Shown here: piece by piece, positions 18,443 to 26,184 of the stretch
Layout of the letters: each line of letters opens with the position of its first letter
Numbering within the stretch: position 1 is the stretch's first letter
DNA from: Schumannella soli
Lineage (GTDB): Bacteria > Actinomycetota > Actinomycetes > Actinomycetales > Microbacteriaceae
Length of the DNA stretch: 64,000 bases
Reading direction: 5' to 3'
Assembly: GCF_006517435.1 (NCBI RefSeq)
Contig: NZ_VHQG01000001.1
Span: 124,001 to 188,000 of the forward strand
Position numbers and translations under genes: made by a program
Notes under the pieces: generated by a model
The model's database searches: none
Told to the model about the DNA's origin: nothing
What the model saw: the letters and a program-made list of their open reading frames with translations, nothing else

Positions 18443-19566
18443 GCGACCGCCCGCAGCACCGAATCGATGACCCGCTCGACGTCGCCGTCGCCGAGTCCCG
18501 GGAAGAGCGGCAACGAGATCTCGCGTCGGTAGTAGTCCTCAGCATTCGGGCACTGCCCCCGCCGATAGCCGAGATCTTCGAACACCGGATGCCAGTAGGC
18601 CGGGATGTAGTTGACCTGCACTCCGATCCCATCGGCGCGCAGCGTCTCGAAGATGGCCCGCCGACGCTCGGCCGGCACGCGGAGCGGATACAGATGCCAT
18701 ACCGGCTCAGCGTCGGCGGGCACGACGGGCGTCGTCAGATCATCGGCATCCGCGAAGGCCGCGTCGTACCGCGCCACGATCTGATCGCGTCGTGCGGCGA
18801 ACTCGCGCAGACGCGCGAGCTGACTGATTCCGAGCGCCGCGAGCACGTCGGGAAGCCGGTAGTTGAGCCCGAAGGAATGCACCTCCTGGTGCCAGGGCCC
18901 CTCGTCGGGGGTGCGCTGGCGGGCACGGTCACGCACCAGGCCGTGGTTCTTGAACGCGCGTGCGGCGGCGACCAATGTGGCGTCGCTGCCGATCACCGCC
19001 CCGCCCTCCGCGGTCGTCAGGTTCTTCGTAGGGAAGAACGAGAAGGTCGTGAGGTCAGCGGCGACGCCGACGGCTCGGCCGCCGCGGCGCGCTCCGATCG
19101 AGTGGGCGGCGTCTTCGACGATCAGCGCGCCCACGTCACCCGCCGCTCGACGCAGCGCCGGCACATCGATCGGCACGCCGGCGTAGTCGACACCGGCGAT
19201 GACGCGGGTGCGATCACCGACCAGACCGGCGACGGAGTCAGGATCGATCAGTCCGGTGTCGATGTCGACGTCGGCGAAGTCGATCTCGGCGCCGAGCAGC
19301 GTCGCTGCCGCTGCTGTCGCCACGAAGGTGAGCGGCGAGGTGACGACGCGATCCCCGCGGCCGACGCCGGCGGCCGCGTACGCGACGTGCAGGGCTGCAG
19401 TTCCGCTGGTCACGCTGACCGCCTCGACTCCCGATCCGACGAAGTCCGCGAGCGTCCGCTCGAACTCGTCGACGCGAGGCCCGGTCGTGAGCCAATCGCT
19501 CGTCAGCGCTGCGGAGACAGCAGCGATGTCGGAGTCGTCGATCGACTGGCGCCCGTAGGGCAGCAC
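18439..19566 (-). CDS. pseC: UDP-4-amino-4,6-dideoxy-N-acetyl-beta-L-altrosamine transaminase
   Basis: This is a 375-residue DegT/DnrJ/EryC1/StrS aminotransferase (PLP, glutamate donor). SDWLTTGPRVDEFE at 28-41 and VTSGTAALHVAYAA bind substrate and phosphate. EDAAHSIGA contacts PLP, and SFFPTKNLTTAEGG contains the Schiff-base lysine. The LTTGP and PTKNLTT variants are those of PseC. It aminates the 4-keto product of PseB. The start lies 1 bp from the pseB stop region, and the stop overlaps pseF. Confidence 0.92.
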   Translation of the reverse strand: MLPYGRQSIDDSDIAAVSAALTSDWLTTGPRVDEFERTLADFVGSGVEAVSVTSGTAALHVAYAAAGVGRGDRVVTSPLTFVATAAAATLLGAEIDFADVDIDTGLIDPDSVAGLVGDRTRVIAGVDYAGVPIDVPALRRAAGDVGALIVEDAAHSIGARRGGRAVGVAADLTTFSFFPTKNLTTAEGGAVIGSDATLVAAARAFKNHGLVRDRARQRTPDEGPWHQEVHSFGLNYRLPDVLAALGISQLARLREFAARRDQIVARYDAAFADADDLTTPVVPADAEPVWHLYPLRVPAERRRAIFETLRADGIGVQVNYIPAYWHPVFEDLGYRRGQCPNAEDYYRREISLPLFPGLGDGDVERVIDSVLRAVA

Positions 19567-19567
19567 A

Positions 19568-20551
19568 TCACACCCCGCTGTTCAGCAGAGCCCGGATCGC
19601 CTCGACGTCGAGCCACTGTTCGTTCGTGTTCGAGTGGTAGGCGAAGCCCTCGGCGACCGGCGACCCGTCGGACGGAGCCTCCCATCCCCATCCCGAGATG
19701 TGCGGAGTCACCACGTAGCGGTCGGGCAGCAGCAGAGTGCGGCGGGCGTCGTCGAAGGAGATCATCTCCTCGTGCAGCTTCTCACCGGGCCGGATGCCGA
19801 CCTCGTGCGTGCGGGCGCCCGGCGCGATGGCCTCGGCCAGGTCGGTGATCTTGAGCGACGGGATACGGGGCACGTACAGCTCGCCTCCCTGCATGATCTC
19901 GAAGGCGCTGAGCACGAACTGCACGGCCTGCGGCAATGTGATCCAGAAGCGCGTCATGCGGTTGTCGGTGATCGGCAGCGACTCGCCTCGCTCTGCCATC
20001 GCCTTCCACACCGGCACGATGCTGCCGCGCGACCCCATGACATTGCCGTAGCGCACGACCGAGAAGCGCGTCTCGGCCGAGCCGGCGTAGTGGTTTCCGC
20101 TGATGAACATCCGGTCGCCGGTGAGCTTCGTGGCGCCGTAGAGGTTGATGGGGCTCGACGCCTTGTCGGTCGAGAGCGCGACGACACGCTTGACACCGGC
20201 ATCGATGGCCGCGTCGATGACGTTCTGCGATCCACGCACATTCGTCTCGACGAACTCGAAGGGGTTGTACTCGGCGGTGTCGACCTGCTTCAGTGCGGCG
20301 GCGTGGATGACGTAGTCGACCCCCGTGAACGCGCGCGTCAGACGCTCCCTGCTGCGGATGTCGCCGAGGAACCAACGCAGCCGGGGGTCGTCCCCGACCG
20401 CCTTGCGCAGCTCGAACTGCTTGAGCTCGTCGCGGCTGAAGATCACCAGGCGCCGCGGGTCGTGGTTCGCGAGCAGCTCGGCGATGAGCGCCTTGCCGAG
20501 CGAGCCGGTTCCGCCGGTGATGAGCACCGAGCTTCCGGTGAGCAGTGACAC
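19568..20551 (-). CDS. pseB: UDP-N-acetylglucosamine 4,6-dehydratase (inverting)
   Basis: This 327-residue short-chain dehydrogenase-like enzyme (FlaA1/PseB) makes UDP-2-acetamido-2,6-dideoxy-beta-L-arabino-hexos-4-ulose, the first step of the pathway. It has the NADP-binding SVLITGGTGSLGKALI, the catalytic-site STDKASSPINLYGATK with the TDK and YxxxK residues, and PGEKLHEEMIS near the end. The start is GTG at 20551, chosen because GGAGGG lies 7 nt upstream. The longer in-frame extension reads through the coiled-coil gene in another frame. It heads the pseB-C-F-GH operon. Confidence 0.93.
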   Translation of the reverse strand: MSLLTGSSVLITGGTGSLGKALIAELLANHDPRRLVIFSRDELKQFELRKAVGDDPRLRWFLGDIRSRERLTRAFTGVDYVIHAAALKQVDTAEYNPFEFVETNVRGSQNVIDAAIDAGVKRVVALSTDKASSPINLYGATKLTGDRMFISGNHYAGSAETRFSVVRYGNVMGSRGSIVPVWKAMAERGESLPITDNRMTRFWITLPQAVQFVLSAFEIMQGGELYVPRIPSLKITDLAEAIAPGARTHEVGIRPGEKLHEEMISFDDARRTLLLPDRYVVTPHISGWGWEAPSDGSPVAEGFAYHSNTNEQWLDVEAIRALLNSGV

Positions 20552-20579
20552 GTGTCTCCCTCCGGCGTCGTGAGACGCG

Positions 20580-20954
20580 TCAGTTGGCGATCTCGAGGCG
20601 GCGCAGGCGCTCCTCGAAGTGGCTGAGTGCGGCGAGGCGGACGGTGACGCGTCGCTGCTCCTCGCCGATGAGCTCCATGATGGTCGCCACCTCGGCGGCA
20701 GTGGGCGATGCCATCCGATTGGCCAGCTCGTCGAGTCGACGGTCTTCGAATCGCACCTCGAGGGCGGCGACCTGCGGCGCGAGTCGCTGGATGGCCTGGT
20801 CGAGGCTGTCCATGCGCATGTCGAGGTGACGCAGGCGCTCCGCCTCGATCCATTCCAGGTGTCGGGCCGTGCGCGACTGCTCGACGCGGTGATCGATCGT
20901 CGCGTGAAGTCGGCGCACGAAAGCACCCAAGACGGGCACGCGGGTCAGCTCCAC
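20580..20954 (-). CDS. Small coiled-coil protein of unknown function
   Basis: This 124-residue protein is mostly helical, with heptad-like Leu/Ile/Val spacing and many charged residues (for example RMDSLDQAIQRLAPQVAALE). It has no membrane segment or enzyme motif. It lies 28 bp before pseB and 31 bp after the GT29-type gene on the same strand, so it is probably in the same transcript. Similar helical proteins occur beside glycosyltransferases in O-antigen-like loci as scaffolds or chain-length rulers, but no homologue is recognised and no role is assigned. Confidence 0.7.
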   Translation of the reverse strand: MELTRVPVLGAFVRRLHATIDHRVEQSRTARHLEWIEAERLRHLDMRMDSLDQAIQRLAPQVAALEVRFEDRRLDELANRMASPTAAEVATIMELIGEEQRRVTVRLAALSHFEERLRRLEIAN

Positions 20955-20985
20955 GAATCGGCTCCTCTGATCGGGTTGGATGCGG

Positions 20986-21657
20986 TCACGCTCGCCGGGC
21001 GACGCCGTCGTCGACCCAGGCCCGCATCATCGCGCCCTCGTCGCGGATGGCATGCTCGACGCCGACCGGCGACGGGTCGCCGTAAGCATGATTCCACGAA
21101 TCCTGATCGGGGTCGTCGAGGAACGAGAAGCCGGCGAGCAGGGTGGGGATCTCGGGGAACAGCCGTCGTGCCGTCCACGCGGCCATCGTGCCGGTGGTCG
21201 GCCAGTGCGGATCGCGGGTCGCGTCCACGCCGATCTCGGCGGAGATCGGGATGGTCAGCTCGGCGTTGGGCATCGAGATGAACCCCAGGTCACCCGGCCA
21301 CCAGGGAGGGATGTCGCCGGTCTCCCAGTGAAGCCGTCCCGGCTCGACCATCAGGTAGAGGCGGGACCGATAGCCCGAGAGGAACCAGGGGGTCGCGCGC
21401 ACCCCGCGATTGAACACGACCACGTCAGTGCGCGTGCCGACGCAGGGCACGTCGGGATCATCGAGGCGGAATCCGTTGACCCGGAAGACGAGATCGCAGG
21501 AATCGATGGCTTCGGCCCGTTCGCCGGAGGGTTCGAGCGGCTGGTTGCCGACCACGGCGACCGAACGCACCGGACGGCTTCGCGCCTGCGCCGCGCAGAG
21601 CTCACGCAGCATCGCGAAGGTGCTGCCGTCCGCGGGAGCGGCGAGGGTCGTGGTCAT
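20986..21657 (-). CDS. GT29-type sialyltransferase-like protein, candidate pseudaminyltransferase
   Basis: This 223-residue protein shows the three sialyltransferase motifs of the GT29 fold. The large motif is SVAVVGNQPLE...IDSCDLVFRVN (residues 32-61), the small motif PTTGTMAAW at 153-161 followed by AGFSF, and the VS-type H-x4-E is His202/Glu207. GT29 enzymes use CMP-activated nonulosonic acids. CMP-pseudaminic acid is exactly what the adjacent genes make, so it is the obvious candidate for transferring the sugar. No signal peptide or membrane anchor is visible, so transfer would be cytoplasmic, before export. It starts the minus-strand unit leading into the pse genes. Activity is inferred. 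Confidence 0.72.
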   Translation of the reverse strand: MTTTLAAPADGSTFAMLRELCAAQARSRPVRSVAVVGNQPLEPSGERAEAIDSCDLVFRVNGFRLDDPDVPCVGTRTDVVVFNRGVRATPWFLSGYRSRLYLMVEPGRLHWETGDIPPWWPGDLGFISMPNAELTIPISAEIGVDATRDPHWPTTGTMAAWTARRLFPEIPTLLAGFSFLDDPDQDSWNHAYGDPSPVGVEHAIRDEGAMMRAWVDDGVARRA

Positions 21658-21725
21658 GTCCCGCAGATCCTATCGGGTCGCCGGTCGGCGGGATCGACCG
21701 GCGACGCCGTCCGCCTCCCGTGCGA

Positions 21726-22775
21726 TCAGAGGTCGGCGCGCTCGACCTCGATGCGCGGGATCTCCAGCCAGAGGGAGACCTCTTCCTCCTCATCGCGCCC
21801 GAGCAGCGCCGCCGCACCGTCGCCGGTGCCGTCGAGACCCACCACCGTGACCGCGACATCCGAGCCCTCGGGCACGGTGCGCACGATGACCTTCTCGGCC
21901 CGCGTGCCGCGCAGCGCCTCGGCGAGGGCGCCGTGCACGCGCACCAGCTCGTCGTCGTCCAGCTCGTCGATGCCGCCCTCATCGAGCAGCGTCACGACCG
22001 TGCCGCGGCGACGGGCCAGCATGACCTGCTCGCGCACCCGGTCGTCGAGCAGCTTGCGCCCGCGGATCTCATCGCGGATCGCGCCCTCGAGGTGCAGGCA
22101 CTCGAGCCGCTCATCCTCACTGAGATCGCCGCCGACCCGGCGGATCGTCTGCAGCATCGGCAGCGCCATCACACCCGTCTGCCCCAGCCGGAACTGCCGC
22201 TCGCTGAGGTGCGCGTCCTGTGCGGCCTGCCACTCCGTGGCCTCGCGCTCCGCCATCGCGAACTGCTGCGAGTCGCGGGCGGCCTTCGTGAGGGTGTTCG
22301 TGATGATGTGCGCGACGCCGACCCAGGCGGCCGAGCCGATCACGCCGATCGGGCCGAGCGATCCCGGTCCCGCCCACAGCAGCGACTGCACCACGAGGAA
22401 GGCGATGCCCGCCCAGGCGAACCCCGCCCGGTACCGGGTCGCGGCGATCGTGAGCAGCGTGCCGACGGCGGCGACGTACCAGGTGCCGTAGCCGTTGCCG
22501 CCCTCACGATCGTTCTGCAGCACGCTCGTCACGATGAGCGGCAGCGAGACCGCGACGGCCAGCACGAAGACCGAGACCCAGACCGGCATCCGCTGGGATC
22601 CGGTGGGCAGCAGCGACACGAGGGTCGCGGCCGCGTAGAGCACGATCGCGACGATCACCGGTGCGGCGTCGCTCGCATAGGGGAACGAGAGCGAATACGC
22701 GGCCAGCACCACGTGGTAGCTGGAGAACAGCGCCGCGAGGGCGATGATCACGAACTTGGGGGCGACGATCTTCAC
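21726..22775 (-). CDS. Membrane protein with kinase-like layout but no kinase motifs
   Basis: This 349-residue protein has about five hydrophobic segments in the first 160 residues, then a helical region around HITNTLTKAARDSQQFAMAE and a C-terminal domain (LEGAIRDEIRGRKLLDDR; VRTVPEGSDVAVTVVGLDGTG). The organisation mirrors the sensor kinase encoded just upstream. However, there is no HDxxL phosphoacceptor and no convincing N or G box, so it looks like a degenerate kinase homologue or accessory sensor. Its ATG overlaps the kinase stop by 4 bp. It is the last gene of the regulator-kinase operon and ends 68 bp before the start of the GT29-type gene. Confidence 0.75.
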   Translation of the reverse strand: MKIVAPKFVIIALAALFSSYHVVLAAYSLSFPYASDAAPVIVAIVLYAAATLVSLLPTGSQRMPVWVSVFVLAVAVSLPLIVTSVLQNDREGGNGYGTWYVAAVGTLLTIAATRYRAGFAWAGIAFLVVQSLLWAGPGSLGPIGVIGSAAWVGVAHIITNTLTKAARDSQQFAMAEREATEWQAAQDAHLSERQFRLGQTGVMALPMLQTIRRVGGDLSEDERLECLHLEGAIRDEIRGRKLLDDRVREQVMLARRRGTVVTLLDEGGIDELDDDELVRVHGALAEALRGTRAEKVIVRTVPEGSDVAVTVVGLDGTGDGAAALLGRDEEEEVSLWLEIPRIEVERADL

Positions 22776-24037
22776 GACGCGGCCTCCCCCGCGATCGGCG
22801 AGGCGTCCGACGCCGCCGCCGGGCTCGCCGCGACAGGCCAGCGCAGCCGCACCCGCGTGCCCTCACCGGGCGCGGAATCGAGCTCGGCGACGCCGCCGGC
22901 GCTCGTCACCCGCTCGAGGATCGACACCCGCACGCCCAGGCGCTCGGTCGGAACCACCCGCGGATCGAAGCCGCGGCCCGTGTCGCCGATCTCGATGCGG
23001 ATCCCGTCGCCCTCCGCCTCGACCGTCACCCAGCGCTTCACGCCGTCGCCGGCGTGCTGCAGGCTGTTGACCATCGCCTGCACCGCCGCCGAGTAGACCG
23101 CCTCGGCGACCGTGATCGGCACGACCGCGCGACCGGCCTCAGCCACCGTGACCTTGAACGGCTGCGACATCGTGCTCGCCGCATCCGCCACCCGGGTCGC
23201 GACGACCGCGACCCGCACCTCGGCGTCCGAGTCGGGGGCGACGGCCGCCGCATCGCGCAGATGCCCGATCGCGTTCGAGGCCATCGTCGCGGCGAGCTCC
23301 TTCGCCTCCGGCGTGTAGGCGCGCGCCGCCGACAGCAGCGTCGTCAGCACGCTGTCGTGCACGATCGCATCCACCTGCACGCGCTCGGCCTCGATCGCGT
23401 GCTGACGCACCGCGTGGCCGTAGCGCCGCAGCGCCATCTGCTGGGCGGTGTCGACGGCCCGGGCGGCCCGCCGCAGCACGATCATGATGATCGTGATGAC
23501 GCCGCCGAGGATCACCGAATAGACCGAGTCGAGCACGGCCTGTGCGAGCGAGACACCACCGCCGGCCGGGGTGATGCGCACGATCGCGTAGATGATCGGC
23601 AGCACGATCACGAACAGGGTCGCCCAGCGCGCATCCAGCCCGATCGTCGCCATCGCTGTCGCGATCGTCAGCAGGAAGTAGAGGAAGAAGCTCGTCTCCG
23701 GTGCGCGATCGACATCGAGCACCGCGAAGGGCCAGCTGATCAGCGCCACCGTGTACACGATCGCGAAGGCGACGTGCATGACGCGAACCCAGCGGCGCAC
23801 GATCGAGGCGACGACCGCACCAGCCAGGGTCAGCACGAGCGCGCTCATGAGCACGCCAGACCACCAGACGTTGAGGTTGCCCAGCTGCGCCATCGCGACC
23901 GGGATCGACTGCACCAGGAACGCGACGCCGAACCCCGCGCCGGTGCGGGCGAGCGCCGTGTCGAGCCGGGTCAGGCTCAGCGGATTCGTGACGGACCGCG
24001 GCGGCGGCGCCGAGCCCACGCGCGCGGCGGTGCTCAC
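22772..24037 (-). CDS. Sensor histidine kinase (NarX/DesK-like, HisKA_3 type)
   Basis: This 421-residue kinase has about six membrane segments between residues 33 and 190. The HisKA_3-type phosphoacceptor follows at AIVHDSVLTTLL (His227), and the HATPase domain has the N-box AMVNSLQHAG and G-box IEIGDTGRGFD. Little extracytoplasmic sequence is present, so it probably senses within or at the membrane. It partners the LuxR-type regulator upstream. GTG at 24037 is the only suitable in-frame start downstream of the regulator stop. GGAG lies upstream of it. It overlaps the following gene by 4 bp. Confidence 0.88.
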   Translation of the reverse strand: MSTAARVGSAPPPRSVTNPLSLTRLDTALARTGAGFGVAFLVQSIPVAMAQLGNLNVWWSGVLMSALVLTLAGAVVASIVRRWVRVMHVAFAIVYTVALISWPFAVLDVDRAPETSFFLYFLLTIATAMATIGLDARWATLFVIVLPIIYAIVRITPAGGGVSLAQAVLDSVYSVILGGVITIIMIVLRRAARAVDTAQQMALRRYGHAVRQHAIEAERVQVDAIVHDSVLTTLLSAARAYTPEAKELAATMASNAIGHLRDAAAVAPDSDAEVRVAVVATRVADAASTMSQPFKVTVAEAGRAVVPITVAEAVYSAAVQAMVNSLQHAGDGVKRWVTVEAEGDGIRIEIGDTGRGFDPRVVPTERLGVRVSILERVTSAGGVAELDSAPGEGTRVRLRWPVAASPAAASDASPIAGEAAS

Positions 24038-24095
24038 CGCGGGGCGCTCCCGCGGCGCGAGCTCATCGCCCGGCTGAACCGGCCGTGCGCTGAGC

Positions 24096-24800
24096 TCATC
24101 GCCCGTCGACGGAGTCGTCGAGGCCCGGCAGGATGCCGTCCTCCACCGCGCGACGCAGCAGGTCGACCTTCGTCGGGGCCGGGCGGCCGACCTCGACGTA
24201 CTTCGAGCGGATGCGGTCGAGGTACTCGCGCGCCGTCGAGTAGCCGATGCCGAGCTTCTCGGCGGCGAGCTTGAGCGGCAGGCCCGAGGCGTAGAGGTGC
24301 AGGATCTCACGCTCCCGGCGGCCGAGCTGCGCCTTGGCGAAGTCGCGGTCGGCGTCGATCGCCGTCGCCCACTCCAGGTTGTTGAGCACATCGCCGCGGG
24401 CGACCGTCGCAGCGGCCTCGATGACGGTGCTGGTGGCGGAGGCCTTCGGGATGACGCCCGCGGCTCCGGCGGCGAGCGCCTCGCGCACGAGGGCGACGCG
24501 GTCGGCGATCGAGTGCACGAGCACGGCCGAGCCGGCTGCCTGCACGCGCTTGACGTTCTCGGTCACGCTCGAGCCGTCGCCGAGCGACAGGTCGAGCACC
24601 GTCACATCGACCTCGCGGCCGCTCAGCCCGCCGATGAGCTCGTCGACGTTCGACGCGGCGAGCACGAAGTCGTAGCCCTGATCCGAGAACGCCGCCTTGA
24701 GGCCGAGCCGCACCGATTCGTGGTCGTCGACGACGGCGACACGCACCGCCCGGGTGCCCTGCTCGCTTGAGATGCCTGCATCCACGATCTGCGCGCTCAT
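24096..24800 (-). CDS. LuxR/NarL-family response regulator
   Basis: This 234-residue regulator has a receiver domain with the acidic pair at VAVVDDHESV (Asp25/26), phosphoacceptor Asp70 in VTVLDLSLGDG and the conserved IPKASA lysine. A LuxR-type helix-turn-helix follows from about residue 165 (LGRREREILHLYASGLPLKLAAEKLGIGYSTAREYLDRI). It is the first gene of the three-gene unit with the sensor kinase. Targets are unknown. The adjacent pse genes are a natural hypothesis, since such regulators often control neighbouring envelope genes. Confidence 0.9.
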   Translation of the reverse strand: MSAQIVDAGISSEQGTRAVRVAVVDDHESVRLGLKAAFSDQGYDFVLAASNVDELIGGLSGREVDVTVLDLSLGDGSSVTENVKRVQAAGSAVLVHSIADRVALVREALAAGAAGVIPKASATSTVIEAAATVARGDVLNNLEWATAIDADRDFAKAQLGRREREILHLYASGLPLKLAAEKLGIGYSTAREYLDRIRSKYVEVGRPAPTKVDLLRRAVEDGILPGLDDSVDGR

Positions 24801-24910
24801 TCCACCCCCGGTCGTCGGGGCCGGTGCGCCCCGCCGCTCATGGTAGCCCCGGGGGCTCGCCGCGACCGGGTTGACGTCACCGCGTGACGCAGAGGCGATC
24901 TGCGCTCAGT

Positions 24911-26173
24911 TCACGCGCGGCGGAAGGTGCCGACCGTCTCGACGTGGTGCGTGTTCGGGAACAGGTCGAAGGCACGCAGGCTGCCGAGCTGGTAGCCGTG
25001 CTCGGCGAGCAGCGCCGTGTCGCGGGCGAAGGCGACCGGGTCGCAGGCCACGTACACCAGCTGCGCGGGGCCGACGGCGGCTAGCGCATCCACGACCTGC
25101 TTGCCGGCTCCGGCCCGCGGCGGGTCGAGGATGACGGTGGCGGCAGCCAGACGGGCCTTCTCGTTCGGCGACCAGTCGGCTAGCGAGCGCACCCAGTGCT
25201 CCACCTTGCCCGTCACGGCGCTCGCCCCGAGCCAGTCGGCGAGGTTCTCGCTCGCGTGCTCGGTCGCGCGCTCGTCGGACTCGACGCTCGTGATGCGCAC
25301 GCCGGAGCCGAAGCGGTCGCCGACGGCCGCGGCGAGCAGGCCGACGCCGCCGTACAGGTCGAGATTCGCGGCCTTGGCATCGAAGCGCTCGGCGTCGATC
25401 GCGCTCTGCACCGCCTCGGTCAGCACGGTCGCGGCGCTGCGATGCACCTGCCAGAAGCCGTTGTCGTCGAGCACGAACTCGCGGTCGCCCACGATCTCGG
25501 TGATCGTCGAGGGCGACTGCTCGCCGATGATCAGCCGCGCGCCGCCCGCGCCGCTCGGCTCGATCACGTCGACGGTGCCGACCGAGGGCGAGAACTCCTC
25601 GCGCAGCGGCGCCGTCTCCTGAACCCCCGGCGTGGCCAGCGGCAGGTCGGGCACGTAGACGACCTTGTTCGAGCGGGAGGCCATCGGCCCGAGGTTGCCG
25701 CGCTCGCCGACGTGCAGGCGCACGCGGGTGCGCCACCCCGTGCCGTCGTCCGGCCCGGCGACCTTCTCGACCTCGACCTCGCGCTCGATGCCGGCCATGC
25801 GCTTGAGCGAGTCGGCGATCACGAAGGCCTTGAGCGCGCGCTGGTGCTGCGGGGTGATGTGGCCGTAGTCGGCGCCGCCGGCGCGCTTGGCGGGCGTGCG
25901 CTCGAGCGAGGCGGCCTCCCACACGTGCGGCTGCCGGTGCTCGCTCGCCTCGATGACGCTGAGCGTCTCGGCGCGCAGGAAGCTCTTCTTCTGCTCGGTG
26001 ATGCGGGCGAGCACGCGCTCGCCGGGGATCGTGTCGGGCACGAACACGACGCGTCCTTCGAGCCGGGCGACGGCGATGCCGCCGTGAGCCATGTTGGTAG
26101 CCTCGAGCTCGACCTCACGGCCGATCTGATCCTGCTTCGACGTGCTGGCCTTGTCATTCATCACGACGAGCAT
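24911..26173 (-). CDS. TRAM-domain class I SAM-dependent RNA methyltransferase (TrmA/RlmD family)
   Basis: This 420-residue RNA uracil-C5 methyltransferase-like protein starts with a TRAM RNA-binding domain (about residues 18-75). The SAM-binding motif is DLYGGVGLLAAAVG, the PP motif ILDPPRAGAGKQVVDAL, and the catalytic cysteine lies in VYVACDPVAFARD. The four-cysteine iron-sulfur cluster of RlmD is not apparent at the N-terminus. The target, rRNA or tRNA, is unresolved. Starts at 26173 or 26161 are both possible. It is divergent from maf with only 11 bp between, so their promoters must overlap the opposite gene. Confidence 0.88.
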   Translation of the reverse strand: MLVVMNDKASTSKQDQIGREVELEATNMAHGGIAVARLEGRVVFVPDTIPGERVLARITEQKKSFLRAETLSVIEASEHRQPHVWEAASLERTPAKRAGGADYGHITPQHQRALKAFVIADSLKRMAGIEREVEVEKVAGPDDGTGWRTRVRLHVGERGNLGPMASRSNKVVYVPDLPLATPGVQETAPLREEFSPSVGTVDVIEPSGAGGARLIIGEQSPSTITEIVGDREFVLDDNGFWQVHRSAATVLTEAVQSAIDAERFDAKAANLDLYGGVGLLAAAVGDRFGSGVRITSVESDERATEHASENLADWLGASAVTGKVEHWVRSLADWSPNEKARLAAATVILDPPRAGAGKQVVDALAAVGPAQLVYVACDPVAFARDTALLAEHGYQLGSLRAFDLFPNTHHVETVGTFRRA

Positions 26174-26184
26174 AGGAGCGCTGG

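Noticed and set aside
14604-26184. Integrative element with attachment sites
   Set aside because: No integrase, transposase or flanking direct repeat of useful length is visible at either edge, so only an insertion relative to other genomes is proposed.
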